Assembly: GCF_965655635.1 (NCBI RefSeq)
Contig: NZ_CBFHHE010000056.1
Coordinates: forward strand, 1 to 7,425
Reading direction: 5' to 3'
Source of the DNA: Nereida sp965655635
GTDB lineage: Bacteria; Pseudomonadota; Alphaproteobacteria; Rhodobacterales; Rhodobacteraceae
DNA length: 7,425 bases
Part shown: positions 1 through 5,206 of the stretch, in pieces
Layout of the letters: every line of letters begins with the position of its first letter
Numbering within the stretch: position 1 is the first letter of the stretch
The notes under the pieces: generated by a model
Database searches by the model: none
What the model was told of the DNA's origin: nothing
Seen by the model: the letters and a program-made list of their open reading frames with translations, nothing else
Translations under genes and position numbers: made by a program

Positions 1-250
1 GGGCCCGCGCGATGCGGCCTGCTTCAACCGCTGCCGTCTCAACACCCGCCGCATTGTTGATTTGCGACGTCAGATAACGCAACTCAATGGCCAAAACACG
101 GCTCATCTGTTCGGTCACACCATCAAAATGACGCTGAGCAAACGCAACCGCCACTACGATTTGCAGCACAGCAACCGGCAGAATAAGGATCAGTGCGGCC
201 CGGCCATAAAGCGAGCGCGGCATATATCGTTTGAGCCACGGGAAAATCAT
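1..250 (-). CDS. EnvZ-like sensor histidine kinase, N-terminal part (runs off window)
   Basis: Reading the minus strand from an ATG at 250 gives 83 uninterrupted residues before the window edge. A short basic amphipathic start (WLKRYMPRSLYGRAAL) is followed by one hydrophobic membrane segment at about residues 18-38, then a soluble stretch rich in Q/E/R (QRHFDGVTEQMSRVL). In EnvZ-type kinases of Rhodobacteraceae this is the first membrane helix and the start of the periplasmic sensor region. The HAMP, dimerisation and ATPase domains would lie left of the window. No clear Shine-Dalgarno precedes the ATG at 250. A second in-frame ATG at 223 (residue 10) also lacks one and would remove conserved-looking residues, so I kept the first. 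The gene is divergent from the hydrolase gene, with only 44 nt between the starts. The family call rests on recognition of the N-terminus alone and no catalytic motif is visible. Confidence 0.7.
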   Translation of the reverse strand, partial: MIFPWLKRYMPRSLYGRAALILILPVAVLQIVVAVAFAQRHFDGVTEQMSRVLAIELRYLTSQINNAAGVETAAVEAGRIARA

Positions 251-280
251 GCCCTATATCTAGCCCTAGCGCCCCCAGAT

Positions 281-286
281 GGAAAG
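281..286 (+). promoter_or_regulatory. Ribosome binding site of the MBL hydrolase
   Basis: GGAAAG lies 8 nt before the ATG at 295 and fixes that start. No equivalent site was seen for the divergent kinase. Confidence 0.55.
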
Positions 287-294
287 CACCGAAA

Positions 295-1203
295 ATGTCA
301 TTGCCCTACGGCCAGCCCATCGAGGTGGCACAAAACATCAAACGGATCACCTGCAACAACCCCTCGCCGCTCACAGGCGCGGGAACCAATAGCTTTTTGA
401 TTGGCACATCGGACCTTGCGCTGGTGGACCCCGGCCCGCTTGATGACGCCCACTGTCAGGCCCTCATGGACGCTCTTGAAAAAGATCAGCGCATCTCACA
501 TATTTTTGTGACCCATAGCCACCTTGACCACAGCCCTCTTGCCGCCCGCGTTGCCTCAATCACCGGCGCAAAAGTACACGCCTTTGGAGACAGCACCACA
601 GGCCGGAGTGATGTCATGAGCGCCCTCGCGCGGACAGACACCCTAAAGAGTGGCGAAGGTGTGGATCATCAATTCCTACCAGATGTCCATTTAGATGATG
701 GTCAAGTGATCGAACATGCGGGCTGGCGCATTGCCGCACATCATACACCCGGCCATTTCGCCAATCACATGAGCTTCGCTGTGCGGGATGCTGAGCTTTG
801 CGGTGATTTGATCATGGCATGGGCAACATCGCTGGTGGCGCCGCCCGATGGGGACCTGACGCAGTTCATTACGTCATGCGAACAAACCAGAACGCGCGCG
901 GCGCATAGACTGCTACCTGCGCACGGAGAGGCCATCGAAGATCCCCAAGAACGGATTGATTGGCTCATCAGCCACCGCATGGAACGCATCGGACAGATCA
1001 TCAGGACGTTGGAAGAAGGCCCAAAGACACCAAAAGAGCTGACACAACATATATACAGTGACATCAGCCCCAGTCTTTGGCCCGCAGCCGAGCAAAACGT
1101 ACTAGCCCATCTCATTGATCTTATGACTAAAAAACGCGTTTCACCCGAAGGAACCCTTTCTATTCAAACCAAATTTCGACTACTCGAAAAAATTCAGTCT
1201 TAA
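295..1203 (+). CDS. MBL-fold metallohydrolase with C-terminal winged-helix region (LACTB2-like)
   Basis: This 302-residue protein is a metallo-beta-lactamase-superfamily hydrolase, probably cytoplasmic because no signal peptide is seen. The full metal-binding set is visible: the HxHxDH motif (H74, H76, D78, H79 in THSHLDHS), H154 in HTPGHF, D171 in CGDLIMAW and H210 in LLPAHGEA. The strand motifs TNSFLIG (about 31-37) and LVDPGP (43-48) fit the N-terminal half of the fold. Residues from about 225 to 285 are helical and charged and match the position of the winged-helix tail of LACTB2-like enzymes. Such proteins are hydrolases of thioesters, RNA or other esters, and the substrate cannot be read from sequence. 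The ATG at 295 has GGAAAG at 281-286, 8 nt upstream, which supports the start. The promoter must overlap the 5' part of the divergent kinase gene because the gap is so short. Confidence 0.9.
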   Translation: MSLPYGQPIEVAQNIKRITCNNPSPLTGAGTNSFLIGTSDLALVDPGPLDDAHCQALMDALEKDQRISHIFVTHSHLDHSPLAARVASITGAKVHAFGDSTTGRSDVMSALARTDTLKSGEGVDHQFLPDVHLDDGQVIEHAGWRIAAHHTPGHFANHMSFAVRDAELCGDLIMAWATSLVAPPDGDLTQFITSCEQTRTRAAHRLLPAHGEAIEDPQERIDWLISHRMERIGQIIRTLEEGPKTPKELTQHIYSDISPSLWPAAEQNVLAHLIDLMTKKRVSPEGTLSIQTKFRLLEKIQS

Positions 1204-1229
1204 TTTTGTTATTTTTGCCAAAATGCCTC

Positions 1230-1258
1230 TGGACGCGCCCAAACACCATTGCTATAGC
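1230..1258 (+). promoter_or_regulatory. Probable promoter of tRNA-Asn
   Basis: A -35-like TGGACG (1230-1235) and a -10-like TATAGC (1253-1258) are separated by 17 nt, which places initiation a few bases before the mature tRNA 5' end at 1271. Each hexamer matches the sigma-70 consensus at 4 of 6 bases. The site lies 27 nt after the stop codon of the hydrolase gene, so read-through from that gene is also possible. Confidence 0.45.
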
Positions 1259-1270
1259 CGTCGCGAGTGT

Positions 1271-1345
1271 TCCGACGTAGCTCAGCGGTAGAGCAGTTGA
1301 CTGTTAATCAATTGGTCGTAGGTTCGATCCCTACCGTCGGAGCCA
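1271..1345 (+). tRNA. tRNA-Asn (anticodon GTT)
   Basis: The cloverleaf folds fully by eye. The acceptor stem pairs TCCGACG (1271-1277) with CGTCGGA (1335-1341). The discriminator is G1342 and CCA is encoded at 1343-1345. The D arm contains GCTCAGCGGTAGAGC. The anticodon stem is GTTGA/TCAAT with loop CTGTTAA, giving anticodon GTT at 1303-1305. The T arm is GTAGG/CCTAC (1318-1322 and 1330-1334) around TTCGATC. It decodes AAC/AAU. The downstream side is a degraded gene remnant, which fits the common use of tRNA 3' ends as integration sites, although no duplicated tRNA end was found. Confidence 0.97.
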
Positions 1346-1389
1346 TTTTACCATGTAGTTTCATTGGATAAATTATGGAGTTGGGCTGT

Positions 1390-1956
1390 TTGCCTCAACG
1401 GAACAAAATTTTTCCGCAACAATCCCCGCAAAGGTACCCACCCTTACGTGTTCGACTTCGCAACAAGCGTTGCTGCCAGAGGGGACATGGAAATGCGCCG
1501 TATCGCCGGAGAGCCTATTCCAGAAGGGTGGGCAATACCCCTGACGGCAGCCCTACAACTGACGCCGCCGAAGAGCTCGCAGGCGCCATGCTGCCATTTG
1601 GCGCGCACAAAGGCTCTGCGATCTCGTCAATGATCGAACTTATGGCAGGGGCAATGTTGGGCGAATTCATGAGTAAAGAGGCGCTTGATTTTGCCGAAGG
1701 CGGCCCGCTGCCCCGCCACGGTGCGCTTATCATTGCTTTTGATCCGGCTAGGTTTGCCCACAGTAGTGGGCGCGATCCGGTGGCAGAGGGCGAGGTGCTG
1801 ATCAACGCAATGACAGACCAAGGCGCGCGACTGCCTTCCGAACGACGCTACGCTGCACGCGAGACAGCCCATACACACGGCGTATTGCTAAGTAAGACAG
1901 AGATCACGCGGCTTGAAGCTTTTGTGGCATGTGGACTTGGTGCGTTAGATGATTAA
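1390..1956 (+). pseudogene. Ldh-family oxidoreductase remnant, 5'-truncated and frameshifted
   Basis: Two overlapping frames together encode the C-terminal half of an Ldh-family NAD(P)H oxidoreductase (malate/L-lactate dehydrogenase and delta1-piperideine-2-carboxylate reductase relatives). Frame 2 (about 1394-1540) gives KGTHPYVFDFATSVAARGD and then EPIPEGWAI. Frame 1 continues from about 1541 with PDGSPTTDAAEELAGAMLPF, GAHKGSAIS, PRHGALIIAFDP and QGARLPSERR, and stops at TAA 1954-1956. Only four bases separate GCA from CCT at the junction where three or six would be expected, so the frame is broken near 1535-1542. About 150-160 N-terminal residues of a roughly 340-residue family member are missing, and a few residues after the FFRNNP block also seem lost. 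The usual GGHKGSA motif reads GAHKGSA. A TTG at 1364 and an ATG at 1375 open the two frames, but neither makes a functional protein. The exact left limit of homology is uncertain. Confidence 0.82.
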
Positions 1957-1991
1957 TTGGTCATAGTGCCGGTGGGCAACCTAATAATTGT

Positions 1992-2024
1992 AAAGGCCAA
2001 AACCTGACGCCACGTGGCCCTTTT
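1992..2024. terminator. Possible bidirectional terminator hairpin
   Basis: AAAGGCCA (1992-1999) pairs with TGGCC-C-TTT (2015-2023) with one bulged base, forming about 8 base pairs around a 15-nt loop. TTTT follows on the plus strand, and a short T-rich end follows on the minus strand. It sits between the stop of the plus-strand Ldh remnant (1956) and the stop of the convergent minus-strand remnant (2133), where a shared terminator is expected. The loop is long and the U-tract short, so this is tentative. Confidence 0.35.
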
Positions 2025-2088
2025 CTTCAGCGCACTCAATACGAGCCGCCAAAAGGAACATTGACTAGACTTACACGGTAATAGGATC

Positions 2089-2114
2089 CCTGCAACGGTT
2101 TCAACCGCTGCAGG
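2089..2114. repeat. 26-bp near-perfect inverted repeat
   Basis: CCTGCAACGGTT (2089-2100) and AACCGCTGCAGG (2103-2114) form a 12-position stem around a 2-nt centre. There is one A·C mismatch on the plus strand, which becomes a G·U pair on the minus strand. It lies 19 nt beyond the stop of the minus-strand secreted-protein remnant, so the hairpin could mark its mRNA 3' end. No T-tract follows on that strand, so it is not a canonical intrinsic terminator. No second copy was seen in the window. Confidence 0.55.
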
Positions 2115-2132
2115 TCAAGTGCGTCAATAGCA

Positions 2133-2508
2133 TTACAGGAATTGAAGAGGTTGTCTAGCTGCCTGGCGCGACACAACATCGTCATCAGTGTCAACCACAC
2201 CAGCGCCCAAACCAAATTCGACCTGTCCACTATCGAACCCCAAATCAAGGCCGATGTAGTTTCCATTACCTAGGTGCGCGATACCAACCGTTTGCCGCAC
2301 GCGGTTGTCTCCGACAAACGTAGTCCAGACCTAGGCTACCAGCCACTTTGTCTTCTTCGTTGTCGGTAAACCCACGTACGCCGAGGCTGGTTACAACACC
2401 ATTTCCACCGAACGAAAAGTTAAGTCCAAAACCGATACTCGGATCGGAAAACGCTGGAGCCGCAAGCCCAGTAGTTGCCACCGCTGCAAGTGTCGTCAAT
2501 TTAATCAT
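2133..2508 (-). pseudogene. Small secreted or outer-membrane-like protein gene, frameshifted
   Basis: From ATG 2508 the minus strand encodes a signal-peptide-like start (MIKLTTLAAVATTGLAAPAF, likely cleaved near ALA/AFS-DP). Glycine-rich alternating segments follow (SIGFGLNFSFGG, VTSLGVRGFTD, AGSLGLDY), then the frame runs to a stop at 2266. Shifting one base near 2319 restores the same composition: FVGDNRVRQTVGIAHL, GNGNYIGLDLGFDSG, QVEFGLGAGVVDTDDD, ending at TAA 2135-2133. The span of 376 nt is 125 codons plus one base, which agrees with a single +1 (or -2) event in an otherwise intact gene of about 124 residues. The alternating Gly/hydrophobic pattern resembles short beta-barrel or exported proteins of Rhodobacteraceae. 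No function is known to me. The Shine-Dalgarno is weak (GAG about 11 nt upstream). Sequencing error is an alternative explanation for the break. Confidence 0.7.
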
Positions 2509-2573
2509 TAAATTATTACTCGTTTTACTCGTTACAGAAGTTAACGTAGCATGACCTAATCGAAACTAGCGAT

Positions 2574-2603
2574 AAAAAACTCCGCTCACGAAAAAATGCG
2601 AGA
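2574..2603 (-). terminator. Weak terminator-like hairpin with T-run (minus strand)
   Basis: On the minus strand CTCGC is followed about 13 nt later by GCGGAG, which can pair with one bulge, and then by six T residues (2574-2579). An alternative pairing with GTGAG is also possible. It lies about 140 nt beyond the 3' end of tRNA-Arg, so it could end that transcript. The stem is only five pairs, so confidence is low. Confidence 0.25.
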
Positions 2604-2676
2604 TTTCACAAAAACTTGCTACGCCCACAAAACAAAGGGCGCGCCTTGATCTGGCTCATTACGTGAGGGCTTATTC

Positions 2677-2700
2677 CAACTCGCATTCGAAAGTTGGACA
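2677..2700. repeat. Inverted repeat, 7-bp arms
   Basis: TCCAACT (2677-2683) and AGTTGGA (2694-2700) are perfectly complementary around a 10-nt spacer. It lies 43 nt beyond the 3' end of tRNA-Arg. No T-tract follows on either strand, so it is not called a terminator. It could be a processing hairpin or a protein site. Confidence 0.45.
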
Positions 2701-2743
2701 CAACGCTCAGTAATCCAATAAACTACGTAGTGTTTATGAGGGG

Positions 2744-2820
<77 letters not shown>

Positions 2821-2829
2821 TTTTGACAC

Positions 2830-2858
2830 TCTATACCTGTGCGCAGCTTTCCTCGCAA
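2830..2858 (-). promoter_or_regulatory. Probable promoter of tRNA-Arg
   Basis: On the minus strand TTGCGA (2858-2853) and TATAGA (2835-2830) are separated by exactly 17 nt, a good sigma-70-type pair. Initiation would fall a few bases before the mature tRNA 5' end at 2820. The site lies wholly between the sufS stop and the tRNA. No terminator hairpin is visible in that gap, so transcripts from the suf operon may also read into the tRNA. Confidence 0.6.
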
Positions 2859-2893
2859 CGCCGATATTGATCAAACTGATGCTTTACGCAATC

Positions 2894-4114
2894 TCAGGCA
2901 AATAAATCGTGACAAAGCTCAAGTGCATCAACAAGCGCATCGACCTCAGCCTCGGTATTATAGAGACCAAAAGATGCACGACAGGTCGCCGGAACGCCCA
3001 TGTGTTCCATCAGCGGTTGTGCACAGTGATGACCCGCACGTACGGCCACACCCTTTTTATCAAGCACAGTCGAAATATCGTGCGCGTGGGCAGCACCATC
3101 AATTGTAAAGCTGAAAATAGCAGCTTTATTAGGGGCTTGCCCTTGGATATTCAACCAATTCAGGCCTTTTAGCTTGGCCCACGTATAGTCGCGCAGCTTT
3201 TCCTCATGGGCCGCGATATTTTCCATACCGAGGTCCATCATGTAATCCAATGCAACACCGAAGCCGATCGTCTGAACAATGCCAGGAGTACCTGCTTCAA
3301 ACTTCATCGGGGGCGCATTCCACGTCACACTATCACGGTGAACCTCACGGATCATGTCGCCACCGCCAATAAACGGCCGCATTTCTTTCATGCGATCCAT
3401 CTTGATGTAATTCGCACCAGACCCAGACGGACCATAAAGCTTGTGCCCCGTCACACAGTAAAAATCACAGCCAATATCGGCCACATCGACGGGCCCGTGC
3501 ACAGCCGCTTGACTACCATCCACCAGTACTGCAACGCCTTTTGCGTGCGCAGCCTCAGTGATAGATTTTACATCAACTTTGGTGCCTAAAACATTGGAAA
3601 GATGCGATATTGCGACAAGCTTTGTTTTTGGCCCAATCGCATCTATCACCGCTCGAGGATCAAGGGCGCCGTTGGCGTCAACATCAACCCATTTTAGGAC
3701 AACACCCTGACGTTCGCGTAAGAAATGCCACGGCACGATATTGGCATGATGCTCCATCACACTCAGCACAATCTCATCACCGGCTTCCATACGCGGCATC
3801 GCCCAGCCATACGCAACAAGGTTAATGCCCTCTGTCGTGCCACTGGTGAACACAATCTCATCTTCTGATGGCGCGTTGAAAAACTTCGCTACTTTGCCGC
3901 GCACCGCTTCGTATTTGTCCGTTGCAAGGTTTGACAGATAATGCAGCCCGCGGTGTACGTTGGCGTATTCCTCCGCATAGCCTTTGGTCACGGCGTCAAT
4001 GACCACTTGCGGCTTTTGCGCAGAGGCCCCGTTGTCAAGATAAACCAACGGTTTGCCATTCACTTCACGCGACAGGATCGGGAAATCTTTGCGCACTTCA
4101 GCTACATTATACAT
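2894..4114 (-). CDS. sufS: SufS, class II cysteine desulfurase
   Basis: SufS is a PLP enzyme that removes sulfur from L-cysteine, forming alanine and an enzyme persulfide that feeds the SufBCD scaffold in the cytoplasm. The 406-residue length equals that of E. coli SufS. Key residues are in register: the PLP lysine K225 in VTGHKLYGP, the catalytic persulfide cysteine C364 in RAGHHCAQP, His at 122-123 in EHHANIVPW, D199 and Q202 in LVDGSQ, and R379 in CRASFG. The C364 segment is of the class II (SufS) type. AAGGAGAG (4130-4123) lies 8 nt before the ATG, the strongest ribosome site in the operon. The gene follows the YIP1-family gene by 27 nt and is the last suf gene here. The usual partner SufE (or SufU) and an A-type carrier are not in the window and may be elsewhere. 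The gene looks intact. Confidence 0.97.
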   Translation of the reverse strand: MYNVAEVRKDFPILSREVNGKPLVYLDNGASAQKPQVVIDAVTKGYAEEYANVHRGLHYLSNLATDKYEAVRGKVAKFFNAPSEDEIVFTSGTTEGINLVAYGWAMPRMEAGDEIVLSVMEHHANIVPWHFLRERQGVVLKWVDVDANGALDPRAVIDAIGPKTKLVAISHLSNVLGTKVDVKSITEAAHAKGVAVLVDGSQAAVHGPVDVADIGCDFYCVTGHKLYGPSGSGANYIKMDRMKEMRPFIGGGDMIREVHRDSVTWNAPPMKFEAGTPGIVQTIGFGVALDYMMDLGMENIAAHEEKLRDYTWAKLKGLNWLNIQGQAPNKAAIFSFTIDGAAHAHDISTVLDKKGVAVRAGHHCAQPLMEHMGVPATCRASFGLYNTEAEVDALVDALELCHDLFA

Positions 4115-4122
4115 CTCGGGGT

Positions 4123-4130
4123 CTCTCCTT
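4123..4130 (-). promoter_or_regulatory. Strong Shine-Dalgarno of sufS
   Basis: AAGGAGAG on the minus strand lies 8 nt before the sufS ATG at 4114. It gives sufS independent strong translation initiation, unlike the tightly coupled starts of the membrane genes upstream. Confidence 0.7.
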
Positions 4131-4141
4131 TTGCCGGCGGC

Positions 4142-4723
4142 TTACGCGCCAGTGGCGAACACGGTTAATAGAAGGCTGAAACCAAGGGCCAGCGCAACAA
4201 GTACTAAAATCAACAGCTTTGTGGCTTTCCACATTGAGCCAAGCTCATGCACGATGTCGATGAAGCCCACCATGACATAGATCAAATAGGCCCCCACGCA
4301 CATGAACAGAACAGCCCCCAACTGTGGGGCAAATACCGCTGACAAAACGACCGTCAGTTGAAAAGGTATTGAGTAGATTTGCAGCCATGACAGCACGACC
4401 GCAACGTCCTTAAAGCCGCCGCGCCCGTCTAAAATACGCCCGCCAAAGTAGATCGCACAAATCAGTACCATCAACTGACCGAACTGACGAACTGCAAGTA
4501 GCCAAGGTTCGGGGCGTGCTATTTCTTCCATCTCGCTTGGAAGCTGTTGTGGGGCCACAAACTGTATAATCAAAGCCAAAAGCGTAGACAGGATCGATAC
4601 CAGCAACACGATCGGCATGGCAGCCTCGCGCGGAATTGGCAGCGAAAGGGCTGCAAACGCCCCCTCTTTCGGGTCACGCAATGTCACGCGAAACAGCGTG
4701 GCGATGTCGGGAAAGCCGCTCAT
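4142..4723 (-). CDS. YIP1-family integral membrane protein in the suf operon
   Basis: The 193-residue protein has an N-terminal cytoplasmic-looking stretch (about 1-34) and then about five hydrophobic segments: roughly 36-55, 80-97, 107-130, 133-155 and 168-189. Residues 96-125 (GRILDGRGGFKDVAVVLSW and onward) resemble the glycine-containing loop and helix start of the YIP1 domain (Pfam PF04893). Its role in bacteria is not known. The frame is open further upstream to 4981, but ATG 4723 is preferred. It overlaps the stop of the preceding gene as ATGA, has AGGTG (4733-4729) 5 nt upstream, and the extra N-terminal residues overlap the preceding gene and lack membrane-protein character. The ATGA overlap indicates translational coupling to the four-helix membrane protein, and sufS follows 27 nt later. 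An inner-membrane complex of the two proteins is an inference from this arrangement. Confidence 0.82.
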   Translation of the reverse strand: MSGFPDIATLFRVTLRDPKEGAFAALSLPIPREAAMPIVLLVSILSTLLALIIQFVAPQQLPSEMEEIARPEPWLLAVRQFGQLMVLICAIYFGGRILDGRGGFKDVAVVLSWLQIYSIPFQLTVVLSAVFAPQLGAVLFMCVGAYLIYVMVGFIDIVHELGSMWKATKLLILVLVALALGFSLLLTVFATGA

Positions 4724-5205
4724 GATGGCACCTGAAATGTCGCGCGCAGCGACCCAATGAAAAACCACAAAAAGATAGCCAGCCACAGGACGCCAACTGC
4801 CACAAGCGATTGCCCTTCGCCCACGAACCCTGCCGTAAGGCCATTCAAAAGCGCGAGAGGTGTTGCTGCAAAAAAGCTCCAGAATACTGCGAGCCGTGTG
4901 GTGAAAAATGTCCCCATCTTCGTAAATGGGCGTGTCACCACGTGGATCAAACCTGCGAAGATGTAGAATAGCAGCGGCCAAAACAGCATCCAGCTGACAA
5001 ACTCATAGGTCAACATTTGCGTAAGGTCGCCGCCCTGCTCAAACTGCTCGCGTGCAAGACGCGGCAGGCTTGAGACGAACATCAGCAAGCACCCCGCCAT
5101 CAAAATGGCGAGGGCCCGATCCTCACGTTGACCAGCCGTCAGCAAGCGCCGCATGACCTTTCCAGGCCCACGGTACGTCGCCACAATATCAGAACTGACA
5201 GACAC
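4720..5205 (-). CDS. Four-helix membrane protein (YIP1-like) between sufD and sufS
   Basis: This 161-residue protein has four likely membrane helices, at about 31-47, 66-90, 104-127 and 135-152. A basic N-terminal region (GPGKVMRRLLTAGQREDRAL) would stay cytoplasmic. I recognise it as a type found next to suf genes in Rhodobacteraceae and loosely similar to YIP1 proteins, but no defined active site is visible and I cannot assign a function. The start is GTG at 5205-5203, one nucleotide after the sufD stop TAA (5209-5207). No good Shine-Dalgarno is present, so translation is probably coupled to sufD. An internal ATG at residue 18 is a less likely start. The stop overlaps the ATG of the YIP1-family gene by ATGA. 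A dimeric or paired membrane assembly with that protein is plausible from the overlap but is not shown. Confidence 0.78.
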   Translation of the reverse strand: MSVSSDIVATYRGPGKVMRRLLTAGQREDRALAILMAGCLLMFVSSLPRLAREQFEQGGDLTQMLTYEFVSWMLFWPLLFYIFAGLIHVVTRPFTKMGTFFTTRLAVFWSFFAATPLALLNGLTAGFVGEGQSLVAVGVLWLAIFLWFFIGSLRATFQVPS

Positions 5206-5206
5206 C

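Larger units (their letters stand above)
2509..2743. other. Non-coding interval between secreted-protein remnant and tRNA-Arg
   Basis: No open frame with coding character is present on either strand. It should contain the promoter of the minus-strand remnant and the 3' trailer of tRNA-Arg, both on the minus strand. One inverted repeat (2677-2700) and a weak hairpin followed by a T-run on the minus strand (2574-2603) are listed separately. The remainder shows nothing I can name. Confidence 0.6.

Noticed and set aside
62..400. 112-residue plus-strand frame at the left end
   Set aside because: It is antisense to the kinase N-terminus and overlaps the hydrolase start in another frame. The His/Arg-rich translation looks like a shadow frame.
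1515..1805. Minus-strand frame across the Ldh remnant
   Set aside because: It is explained as the antisense shadow of the conserved oxidoreductase segment. The Ser/Ala/Pro composition is typical of such frames.
2036..2266. 76-residue minus-strand frame as a separate gene
   Set aside because: The restored frame of the secreted-protein remnant runs through its first half in a different phase with far better protein character. Its start overlaps the premature stop of that remnant.
2677..2700. Intrinsic terminator for tRNA-Arg at the 7-bp inverted repeat
   Set aside because: No T-tract follows on the minus strand. It was kept only as an inverted repeat.
1346..2743. Integrated element with att repeats
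   Set aside because: I looked for repeats of either tRNA 3' end inside the interval and for integrase-like coding and saw neither, so only a possible scar is claimed.
4724..4981. Longer start for the YIP1-family gene
   Set aside because: The extra 86 residues lie over the preceding membrane gene and are polar and irregular. The ATGA junction and AGGTG site support 4723.
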